Positions 1 to 5,450 of a stretch of DNA of 5,450 nt are shown here, piece after piece (within the stretch, counting starts at the first letter, position 1; each line of letters opens with the position of its first letter). The notes under the pieces were generated by a model. It made no database searches. It saw only the letters and a program-made list of their open reading frames with translations, and had not been told where the DNA came from. The stretch is from Gammaproteobacteria bacterium. Its GTDB lineage: Bacteria; Pseudomonadota; Gammaproteobacteria; DSM-16500. The position numbers and the translations under genes were made by a program. The stretch is from positions 1 to 5,450 of the forward strand of contig SCTP01000053.1 of NCBI GenBank assembly GCA_004322325.1. The letters run 5' to 3'.

Positions 1-1
1 C

Positions 2-610
2 GCCCTCGATCTTCATAAAGACACGGTGAAAGTAATTTTTACTGGTTCCTCGCAAGAAGGATTAAGACGCATGTTCTCACTAGCTAAGGCACCCTTTTTT
101 CACTTTGGTCAAAACCTTCCTTTCCCTGAGCTAGATCGCCATTTCACCGACCACCTTATCAAAGTATTCTATACCGCTACTAAACGTAAGCTCGATAATG
201 ATGAATTATGGGAAATTTTTCAAGAAATGCAAAAGATACCTCAGCTTGTTAGAGCATTAGTAGAACGTATTGCATTAAATCCAACACTGAGCCTTGAAGA
301 AGCAAAAACACAGCTGCTAGCCGATGTATTTAATGATCGCGCTTTTGCCAATAGCTGGGAACAATGTTCCGCATTAGAGCGGCTACTACTGCATGAAATT
401 GCCACCGGAAGCAGCACACTCTTTGCCATGCATACCCGCAGTAGGCTAGCTAAAACCTTGGGTATTTCAAGTTTATCTGTCCCTTCTGTACAATCCGCTC
501 TACGCATTCTTCAGCGCAAAGAGTTAATTGGACAATATGCTGAACGTAATGGATATTACATTGATGACCCCAACTTTAAAAATTGGCTCACCCAAACAAC
601 ATCTGTTTAA
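2..610 (+). CDS. Probable AAA+/archaeal-type ATPase, C-terminal part (5' end outside window)
   Basis: The reading frame is open from the first bases of the window, so the gene almost certainly begins upstream; 202 residues plus the TAA stop are visible. A GTG at 26 could be read as a start, but no ribosome binding site precedes it and the residues before it continue the same hydrophobic strand. Visible residues 9-25 (VKVIFTGSSQEGLRRMF) resemble a beta strand ending in the TGSS sensor-1 region of P-loop ATPases of the ATPase_2/AAA type; the following FGQNLPFPELDRHF segment and helical lid fit that family. Residues about 124-195 look like a winged helix: LAKTLGIS, then PSVQSALRILQRKELI as the recognition helix region, then a wing ending YYIDDPNFKNWL. 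Walker A and B motifs would lie upstream and cannot be checked. The cellular role is unknown. The family call rests on recalled motif resemblance. The gene ends convergently with the next one, overlapping it by 23 bp. Confidence 0.6.
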   Translation, partial: ALDLHKDTVKVIFTGSSQEGLRRMFSLAKAPFFHFGQNLPFPELDRHFTDHLIKVFYTATKRKLDNDELWEIFQEMQKIPQLVRALVERIALNPTLSLEEAKTQLLADVFNDRAFANSWEQCSALERLLLHEIATGSSTLFAMHTRSRLAKTLGISSLSVPSVQSALRILQRKELIGQYAERNGYYIDDPNFKNWLTQTTSV

Positions 611-1079
611 TCTTATCCCGCCCCACTACCCGTGCAAATTCATTAAAGACAATGAAGATAAAAAACACCATCAGCAACCACAACTCACACGTCCAAAATT
701 CAGGCGTCCCCAACTCATCTAAATGAAATTGATACGCAATCATCCAGTCGTGGGATTGATGATAAAGATGCAAAATATTATCGATATTCCAAACTAAAAA
801 AATAGAAATATTATAAACAATCGATTTCCACACAATGTTATAAATAAGCGGCTTATTTGGAAAAAGATTTACAAAAGGCAGGGCATTAATGACTATTAGG
901 ACTTTCCCTATTACCAATGCACTAATGGTGATAGAAAAATAAGTAAAATAACGAAACCCCGTCGGCCTACACATGAGACCAGACGTAAAATAAATGAGTA
1001 CAAACGCAATCCAAAAATAAATAATCGCGGGAATCACCTGAGGCAGCTCTTTTCTTAGCCATTTTAATCCTTGAAACAT
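588..1079 (-). CDS. Conserved-type multi-pass membrane protein of unknown function
   Basis: A complete 163-residue protein starting at ATG (1079-1077) and ending at TGA (590-588). An AAGGA ribosome binding site sits six bases before the ATG, which makes this start convincing. The protein is very hydrophobic, with likely membrane segments near residues 14-34, 45-66, 83-100 and 132-147. A short basic amphipathic N-terminus (KWLRKELPQ) precedes them and a basic tail (ARVVGRDKIKQMLFG) follows. The central stretch GKVLIVINALPFVNLFPNKP and the following LIYNIVWKS look like the conserved core of a family of small proteobacterial membrane proteins that I have seen annotated only as hypothetical; I cannot give a function. 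The loop after segment three holds several histidines (H104, H107, H110), which may be chance. It is transcribed away from the efflux operon, sharing a 79-bp upstream region with it, and overlaps the ATPase gene tail to tail. Confidence 0.78.
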   Translation of the reverse strand: MFQGLKWLRKELPQVIPAIIYFWIAFVLIYFTSGLMCRPTGFRYFTYFSITISALVIGKVLIVINALPFVNLFPNKPLIYNIVWKSIVYNISIFLVWNIDNILHLYHQSHDWMIAYQFHLDELGTPEFWTCELWLLMVFFIFIVFNEFARVVGRDKIKQMLFG

Positions 1080-1085
1080 AACTCA

Positions 1086-1090
1086 TCCTT
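1086..1090 (-). promoter_or_regulatory. Ribosome binding site of the small membrane protein gene
   Basis: Read on the minus strand, AAGGA is followed by six bases (TGAGTT) and then the ATG at 1079. Sequence and spacing are close to ideal and support the chosen start. Confidence 0.7.
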
Positions 1091-1117
1091 GCATTTTGTC
1101 CCTCTCTACCCTAACAT
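1089..1117 (+). promoter_or_regulatory. Weak candidate sigma-70 promoter for the efflux operon
   Basis: TTGCAT at 1089-1094 (3 of 6 matches to TTGACA) is followed by a 17-base spacer and TAACAT at 1112-1117 (4 of 6 matches to TATAAT). This is the best pair I found by eye in the 79-bp region that must carry the promoter. If it is used, transcription would start near 1123-1125, which would leave the TTG at 1123 without a leader and favour the ATG at 1159 as the start of the first efflux gene. The match is poor enough to arise by chance. Confidence 0.25.
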
Positions 1118-1132
1118 AAGTTTTGGCCTTAT
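1116..1132. promoter_or_regulatory. Short palindrome in the divergent intergenic region, possible operator
   Basis: ATAAG (1116-1120), a 7-base spacer and CTTAT (1128-1132) form a perfect 5-bp inverted repeat between the two divergent genes. It overlaps the end of the candidate -10 element of the efflux operon. Efflux operons are commonly controlled by repressors that bind palindromes in this position, but the arms are short and no regulator gene is in the window, so an operator role is only inferred. Confidence 0.2.
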
Positions 1133-1143
1133 ATCAAAATCGC

Positions 1144-1147
1144 AGGA
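1144..1147 (+). promoter_or_regulatory. Probable ribosome binding site of the outer-membrane channel gene
   Basis: AGGA is the only Shine-Dalgarno-like sequence near the start of this gene. It lies 11 bases before the ATG at 1159, somewhat long but usable. The alternative TTG start at 1123 has only a weak AAG close upstream, so this element tips the choice to 1159. Confidence 0.4.
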
Positions 1148-1158
1148 TCGCTTTCGTT

Positions 1159-2631
1159 ATGGATTTTTACCAGCGCTGCGTACAATTGTTGGCTATCGCT
1201 CTACCCATCTGCTTATCCGCTTGCATGGTCGGCCCTAACTTTCATCAGCCTGACGCGCCCAACGTATCGCGCTACACTGAAACGCCTTTGCCCATGAAAA
1301 CAGCGAGCACGCCTTCGGCAGGACAGGTGGGAAAGCCGCAATTGTACGTTTATCAACAAACTATCCCAGCAGAGTGGTGGTATTTATTCCATTCGCCTGA
1401 AATTAATCACCTGGTGGAAAAAGGGTTAGCGAATAGTCCCAACTTAGCCTCCGCTATGGCTGCTTTGCGCCAAGCACAAGAAACACTCAATGCGCAAATT
1501 GGAAATTCACTTTTTCCTGCTTTTGATGCGCTCGGCTCAGGTGAAAGACAACGCGCTGCTCAAACGCCCGGTTCAAGTAGCAGCGTTTTTAATACCGTCA
1601 ATGCTTCCGTCAATGTCTCCTACACACTTGATGTTTTCGGTGGAGCAAGGCGCCAAATTGAAGCCTTGCAAGCTCAAGTCGATTATCAACAATTTCAATT
1701 GCTCGCGGCTTATTTGACTTTAACCACCAATATTGTCACGACGGCCGTCACCATTGCGTCATTAGAAGAACAAATTGAAGCAACACGTGCATTAGTGAAA
1801 GATGAAGAACAACAACTGACCATCATTCAAAAACAATTTCACTTGGGCGGCATTGCTGATACCACGGTGTTAACGCAACAAACATTAGTCGAACAAACAC
1901 GCGCGACGTTACCGCCGCTAGAAAAATCACTCTCTCAATCCCGACATGCACTTTCTGTTCTGGTGGGTGATTATCCGGATGAAAAAATATCTCCCATTCG
2001 CTTAGAAGCCTTAGTTTTACCCACCAAATTACCGGTTAGCTTGCCTTCAGACTTAGTGCGTCAACGCCCTGATGTGCGTGCTTCGGAAGCCTTATGGCAT
2101 GCGGCTAGCGCTCAAGTTGGTGTCGCCACGGCCAATTTATTTCCTCAGTTTACTATCACAGGAACGTATGGCTGGTCGGGAAGTGCTGTTTCTTCTTTAT
2201 TTCAATCGAATAATAAAGTATGGAATTACTTAGGCCAAATTACTCAACCAGTGTTTCATGGTGGGGCTTTGCTCGCTTCACGACGCGGTGCTATCGATGC
2301 GTATGATCAAAGTGCTGCACAATATCGGCAAACTGTGTTGCAAGCCTTTCAGAATGTAGCTGATACGTTGCGGGCATTAGAAACGGATGCAAGAACGTTT
2401 CAAGCACAAAAAGCAGCTGAAAAAGCGGCTTATAAAAATCTTAAAATTACACAAGAACAATATTTTCTCGGTGCGATCAATTACTTAAATTTATTAACGG
2501 CGGAACAGCAATATCATCAAACGCTCATTAGCCGTATTCAGGCACAAGCAACGCGCTATACCGATACAGCAGCCTTGTTTCAAGCATTAGGTGGCGGCTG
2601 GTGGAATCGGCATAAAGGAGATTACTCATGA
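1159..2631 (+). CDS. RND efflux outer-membrane channel lipoprotein, NodT/OprM-type family
   Basis: A 490-residue TolC-like outer-membrane factor, the exit duct of a tripartite efflux pump. The N-terminus is a lipoprotein signal peptide: a hydrophobic core (LLAIALPICL) and lipobox LSA-C with the modified cysteine at residue 22. The next residue is Met, not Asp, which fits sorting to the outer membrane. VGPNFHQPDAP just after the cysteine and AEWWYLFHSPEINHLVEKGL (71-90) are typical of the NodT family. Two repeated OEP domains follow, roughly 75-270 and 295-480. The second opens with the hallmark LPSDLVRQRPDVRASEALWH, followed by ANLFPQFTITGTYGW. The C-terminus ALFQALGGGWW is also characteristic, and the length is normal. 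The frame extends to a TTG at 1123, but the ATG at 1159 gives a signal peptide of standard length and a better ribosome binding site. The stop overlaps the adaptor start (ATGA), so the two genes are translationally coupled. The substrate cannot be predicted. Confidence 0.93.
   Translation: MDFYQRCVQLLAIALPICLSACMVGPNFHQPDAPNVSRYTETPLPMKTASTPSAGQVGKPQLYVYQQTIPAEWWYLFHSPEINHLVEKGLANSPNLASAMAALRQAQETLNAQIGNSLFPAFDALGSGERQRAAQTPGSSSSVFNTVNASVNVSYTLDVFGGARRQIEALQAQVDYQQFQLLAAYLTLTTNIVTTAVTIASLEEQIEATRALVKDEEQQLTIIQKQFHLGGIADTTVLTQQTLVEQTRATLPPLEKSLSQSRHALSVLVGDYPDEKISPIRLEALVLPTKLPVSLPSDLVRQRPDVRASEALWHAASAQVGVATANLFPQFTITGTYGWSGSAVSSLFQSNNKVWNYLGQITQPVFHGGALLASRRGAIDAYDQSAAQYRQTVLQAFQNVADTLRALETDARTFQAQKAAEKAAYKNLKITQEQYFLGAINYLNLLTAEQQYHQTLISRIQAQATRYTDTAALFQALGGGWWNRHKGDYS
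2614..2620 (+). promoter_or_regulatory. Strong ribosome binding site of the adaptor gene
   Basis: AAAGGAG lies within the last codons of the channel gene, seven bases before the adaptor ATG at 2628. Together with the ATGA stop/start overlap it fixes the adaptor start and indicates coupled translation. Confidence 0.85.
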
Positions 2632-3773
2632 ATGACATACTAAAAGCGAATAAAAAACCGATGAAAATTATGTTAATTCTGCTCGGCATTTTGTTTGGCG
2701 GTATTTTTATTTATAAAGGCATTGGTGGATTAATGATGAAACATTATTTTGCCACTCACACCAATCCTCCCGTTACGGTTTCCACGACAACCGTTGATTA
2801 CAGTAACTGGCAACCGCAGCTTAAATCTGTTGGCAGTTTACGTGCAACGTTAGGTGTCAATGTGACGGCGCAATTAGGAGGCATGATACAAACTATTTAC
2901 TTTACACCTGGTAGTATGGTGAAAGCAGGTACCGTGTTAGTTCAACAAAATGCTGCGTCTAATATCGCCCAATTACATTCACTGCAGGCGAATGCAGAAT
3001 TAGCAAGGATTACCTATGAACGAGATAAAGCGCAATACAAAGTGAAAGCCGTTAGCAAACAGCAGCTAGATTCGGATGAGCAAAATCTAAAAAGTTTACG
3101 CGCGCAAGTGGTACAACAAGCGGCGACGGTCGATAAATTAACAATTCAAGCACCCTTTAGCGGACGCTTAGGTATTTCGCAAGTGAATCCGGGACAATAT
3201 CTTAATCCGGGGGATAGCGTGGTGACGCTGCAAAGTTTAGATCCGATTTATGCGGATTTTTACTTACCACAACAAGCTTTATCGCAATTGCAAGTCGGAC
3301 AAAACGTCAACTTAACCGTTGATACTTTTCCTGGAAAAACGTTTTCAGGAAAAATTACGACGATTAACCCCATCGTCGATACCAATACCCGTAATGTGGA
3401 AGTAGAAGCCACAATTCCTAATTCTAATAGCTTATTGGCGCCAGGCATGTTTGCGAATGTGGAGGTAAAAGCAGGCAACACGCAATCCTATTTAACCGTA
3501 CCACAAACAGCAATCACGTTTAATTCTTACGGCGATATTGTTTATGTAGTGAAAAAGACGGATCAAGATGACCTGAGCGTTCAGCAAGTCTTCGTAACGA
3601 CAGGCGCCACGCGCGGTGATCAGATTGCCGTATTAAAAGGACTACAAAAAGGAGATATGATCGTTACGAGTGGTCAGATTAAGCTTAAAAACGGTAGCCG
3701 CATTATCATTAATAACACCGTACAACCAGATGATAACGCCGCCCCTGTGATTGATAATGAGCACGGAGGCTAG
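2628..3773 (+). CDS. RND efflux periplasmic adaptor (membrane fusion protein, HlyD/AcrA family)
   Basis: A 381-residue adaptor that links the inner-membrane pump to the outer-membrane channel across the periplasm. A hydrophobic segment at about residues 13-34 after a basic N-terminus is probably an uncleaved membrane anchor; there is no lipobox, unlike AcrA or MexA. The order of domains is clear: the first half of the lipoyl-like domain (about 68-106, with GGMIQTIYFTPGSMVKAGTVL), a short alpha-helical hairpin (about 108-168, rich in Gln, Ala and charged residues), and the second lipoyl half (LTIQAPFSGRLGISQVNPGQ, 171-190, then YLNPGD). A beta barrel (about 206-282, including DPIYADFYLPQQALSQL and NPIVDTNTRNVEVEA) and a membrane-proximal domain (about 286-365, with VPQTAI and GLQKGDMIVTSGQIKLKNG) follow. 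Overall it looks most like the MexH-type adaptors with short hairpins; this is recalled resemblance. The gene overlaps its upstream neighbour by 4 bp and stops two bases before the pump gene. Confidence 0.93.
   Translation: MNDILKANKKPMKIMLILLGILFGGIFIYKGIGGLMMKHYFATHTNPPVTVSTTTVDYSNWQPQLKSVGSLRATLGVNVTAQLGGMIQTIYFTPGSMVKAGTVLVQQNAASNIAQLHSLQANAELARITYERDKAQYKVKAVSKQQLDSDEQNLKSLRAQVVQQAATVDKLTIQAPFSGRLGISQVNPGQYLNPGDSVVTLQSLDPIYADFYLPQQALSQLQVGQNVNLTVDTFPGKTFSGKITTINPIVDTNTRNVEVEATIPNSNSLLAPGMFANVEVKAGNTQSYLTVPQTAITFNSYGDIVYVVKKTDQDDLSVQQVFVTTGATRGDQIAVLKGLQKGDMIVTSGQIKLKNGSRIIINNTVQPDDNAAPVIDNEHGG
3765..3769 (+). promoter_or_regulatory. Strong ribosome binding site of the RND pump gene
   Basis: GGAGG lies in the final two sense codons of the adaptor gene, six bases before the pump ATG at 3776. 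Its position inside the upstream gene suggests coupled translation of adaptor and pump. Confidence 0.85.
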
Positions 3774-3775
3774 GC

Positions 3776-5450
3776 ATGGCATTCACTGATCTTTTCATCA
3801 AGCGACCCGTTCTCGCGACAGTGATCAGCTTATTTATCTTTGTATTAGGGCTACGCGCGATGGGATCCTTACCCATCATGCAATATCCTTTTACTGAAAA
3901 TGCAGTAGTAACCGTCACGACAACGTACACGGGAGCCAATCCAGACATCGTGGCTGGTTTCATTACCACTCCACTGGAAAATGCCATTGCACAAGCAAGC
4001 GGCATTGACTACATGACATCCAGCAGCACCTCTGGCACAAGCACGATTAATGTTAATTTGCTACTCAATTACGATCCTCTCAAAGCATTAACCGATATCA
4101 GTACTAAAGTTACTTCGGTGACTAACCAACTACCGAGCGCATCACAACAACCCGTGTTGACGATTGCAGTGGGTGAAACGATTGATTCGATGTATATTGG
4201 TTTTTATAGCAAAGATTTACCCAACAATAAAATTACGGATTATCTCATTCGCGTCATCCAACCTAAGTTGCAAGCCGTTAACGGTGTACAAGTAGCAGAA
4301 ATTTTAGGTAATCGGCAATTTGCCATGCGGGCTTGGTTAGACCCTATCAAAATGGCGGCTTATAATCTCTCACCTGCTGATGTGGGAAATGCTTTAGCAA
4401 ATAATAATTTCATTTCCGCTGCTGGCCGAACTGACGGCAACATGTTCATTCAAAATCTTACCGCCGAAACTATCTTAACTAACACCGAACAATTTCGTCA
4501 GATGATATTAAAACAGCAAAATGGTGCGATTATTCATCTAGGTGATGTAGCACAGGTGGATTTAGGGGCAGAAAATTATAATACGGCGGTTAGCTTTGAT
4601 GGACGTGAAGCGGTTTATATCGGCATTAAAATTGCACCATCCGCTAATCTGCTGACCGTGATCGGTGATATCAAAAAAATATTTCCCTCTATTCAAGAAC
4701 AATTACCACAGGGATTAAAAGCAAATATTGTTTATGATGCCAGTGCCTATGTCGATAGCTCGATTAAAGAAGTGATTAAATCGTTAATCGAAGCGTTTAT
4801 GATTGTTACCATTGTTATCTTCATCTTTTTAGGCTCGATACGCTCTGTTATTATCCCTTTAGTGGCTATTCCACTCTCTATTATTGGCACGTTTTTTATT
4901 ATGCTGATCTTAGGGTATTCCATTAATCTATTAACCTTACTCGCTTTGGTACTCGCTATCGGTTTGGTTGTCGATGATGCCATTATCGTGGTAGAAAACA
5001 TCCAACGGCACATGGAAGAAGGTCAAACGTTAATTAAAGCCTCACTTATCGGTGCTCGAGAACTGGCTAACCCGATTATCGCCATCACAGTCGTCTTAAT
5101 TGCTGTTTATGCACCCATTGGTTTCATGGGCGGCTTAACGGGTGCACTCTTCACTTCCTTTGCTTTCACCCTCGCTGGTGCCGTCACCATTTCTGCCATT
5201 ATCGCCTTAACGCTTTCACCCATGATGTGTTCGAAATTTCTACACGTGAATCATGATCATCCGAAAAATAAATTTATACTTTTCATTGATCAATCATTTG
5301 AAAAATTAGAACATACTTATGCAAGCGTGCTACATCACTCGTTAGATTTTTTACCGGTTGCTACCGTATTTGCTGTGGTAATTTTACTGAGTAATTATTT
5401 TCTTTTTATCACGTCTCAAGCTGAACTGGCTCCGCAAGAAGATCAAGGTA
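3776..5450 (+). CDS. RND multidrug efflux pump, inner-membrane permease (3' end outside window)
   Basis: The first 558 residues of an RND (AcrB/MexI-like) proton-driven transporter; family members run to about 1,020-1,050 residues, so about half is visible. The N-terminus MAFTDLFIKRPVLATVISLF is the classic start of the family and forms membrane segment 1. A large periplasmic porter region (about 35-335) follows, including TYTGANPDIVAGFITTPLEN, GIDYMTSSSTSGTSTI, GVQVAEILGNRQFAMRAWLDP and LGDVAQVDLGAENY. Membrane segments 2-6 occupy about 336-487. Segment 4 carries GLVVDDAIIVVEN with Asp400 and Asp401, equivalent to the proton-relay pair Asp407/Asp408 of AcrB. The conserved APIGFMGG and LTLSPMMCSK motifs follow, and segment 7 lies near 525-546. 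No frameshift or missing key residue is seen in the visible part. Overall the sequence resembles the MexI/MexW-like drug-pump branch rather than the CusA-type metal pumps, whose hallmark methionines and sequence style are absent; the substrate is not predictable. Confidence 0.95.
   Translation, partial: MAFTDLFIKRPVLATVISLFIFVLGLRAMGSLPIMQYPFTENAVVTVTTTYTGANPDIVAGFITTPLENAIAQASGIDYMTSSSTSGTSTINVNLLLNYDPLKALTDISTKVTSVTNQLPSASQQPVLTIAVGETIDSMYIGFYSKDLPNNKITDYLIRVIQPKLQAVNGVQVAEILGNRQFAMRAWLDPIKMAAYNLSPADVGNALANNNFISAAGRTDGNMFIQNLTAETILTNTEQFRQMILKQQNGAIIHLGDVAQVDLGAENYNTAVSFDGREAVYIGIKIAPSANLLTVIGDIKKIFPSIQEQLPQGLKANIVYDASAYVDSSIKEVIKSLIEAFMIVTIVIFIFLGSIRSVIIPLVAIPLSIIGTFFIMLILGYSINLLTLLALVLAIGLVVDDAIIVVENIQRHMEEGQTLIKASLIGARELANPIIAITVVLIAVYAPIGFMGGLTGALFTSFAFTLAGAVTISAIIALTLSPMMCSKFLHVNHDHPKNKFILFIDQSFEKLEHTYASVLHHSLDFLPVATVFAVVILLSNYFLFITSQAELAPQEDQG

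Noticed and set aside
241..507. Minus-strand open frame of 88 codons inside the ATPase gene
   Set aside because: It lies wholly opposite the ATPase frame, and its Ser/Ala/Cys-rich translation shows no family features. It is a shadow of the real gene.
570..586. CCAA...TTGG inverted repeat near the gene ends, considered as a terminator
   Set aside because: The stem is only 4 bp with an AT-rich loop and no following U tract, and it lies within coding sequence.
528..722. Plus-strand open frame of 64 codons spanning the ATPase end and the membrane-protein gene
   Set aside because: It overlaps both well-supported genes on both strands, has no good ribosome binding site, and its translation is low in complexity and unlike any protein family.
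1108..1137. Possible minus-strand promoter for the membrane-protein gene, with TTGATA (1137-1132) as the -35 element
   Set aside because: TTGATA matches the -35 consensus at 5 of 6 positions, but the best -10 at acceptable spacing is TAGGGT (3 of 6), too weak to annotate.
1490..1717. Plus-strand open frame of 75 codons in another frame of the channel gene
   Set aside because: It sits inside the NodT-family coding region, whose translation matches the family throughout; the alternative frame has no recognisable features.
3260..3481. Minus-strand open frame of 73 codons inside the adaptor gene
   Set aside because: It is a shadow opposite the beta-barrel domain of the adaptor, with no start signals of note.
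3709..4005. Minus-strand open frame of 98 codons across the adaptor/pump junction
   Set aside because: It runs opposite the end of the adaptor and the start of the pump, both strongly supported.
4747..5013. Minus-strand open frame of 88 codons inside the pump gene
   Set aside because: It lies opposite membrane segments 2-4 of the pump; its Ile/Met/Thr-rich translation is what an antisense of hydrophobic codons would give.

Overview
The window looks like chromosome from a moderately AT-rich gammaproteobacterium. The start-site architecture (good Shine-Dalgarno sequences, 4-base ATGA overlap), a Lol-type lipoprotein signal and a tripartite RND efflux operon all indicate a Gram-negative cell. 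The protein style recalls Legionella/Coxiella-like bacteria, but that is an impression from memory, not a database result.

Layout. (1) Bases 2-610, plus strand: the 3' two-thirds or so of a gene probably encoding a P-loop (AAA+/archaeal-type) ATPase with a C-terminal winged helix; its 5' end lies outside the window. (2) Bases 588-1079, minus strand: a complete gene for a 163-residue, multi-pass inner-membrane protein of unknown function, whose end overlaps the end of the ATPase gene by 23 bp. (3) A 79-bp divergent intergenic region (1080-1158), which must hold the promoters of both flanking units and contains a small palindrome. (4) Bases 1159 to the window end, plus strand: an efflux operon with an outer-membrane lipoprotein channel (NodT family, 490 aa), a periplasmic adaptor (HlyD/MFP family, 381 aa) and an RND inner-membrane pump (first 558 residues; the gene continues beyond the window).

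The three efflux genes form a complete drug/metabolite export machine. The pump takes up substrate from the inner membrane or periplasm using the proton gradient, the adaptor bridges the periplasm, and the NodT channel opens through the outer membrane. They are tightly coupled: a 4-bp overlap between the first two and 2 bp between the second and third, each with a strong ribosome binding site inside the preceding gene. The order channel-adaptor-pump differs from the commoner adaptor-pump-channel. No regulator gene is visible beside the operon.

The region is mostly recognisable. I see no CRISPR array, tRNA or rRNA gene, insertion sequence or sizeable repeat, and no convincing novel multi-gene system. 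The least explained item is the small membrane protein.
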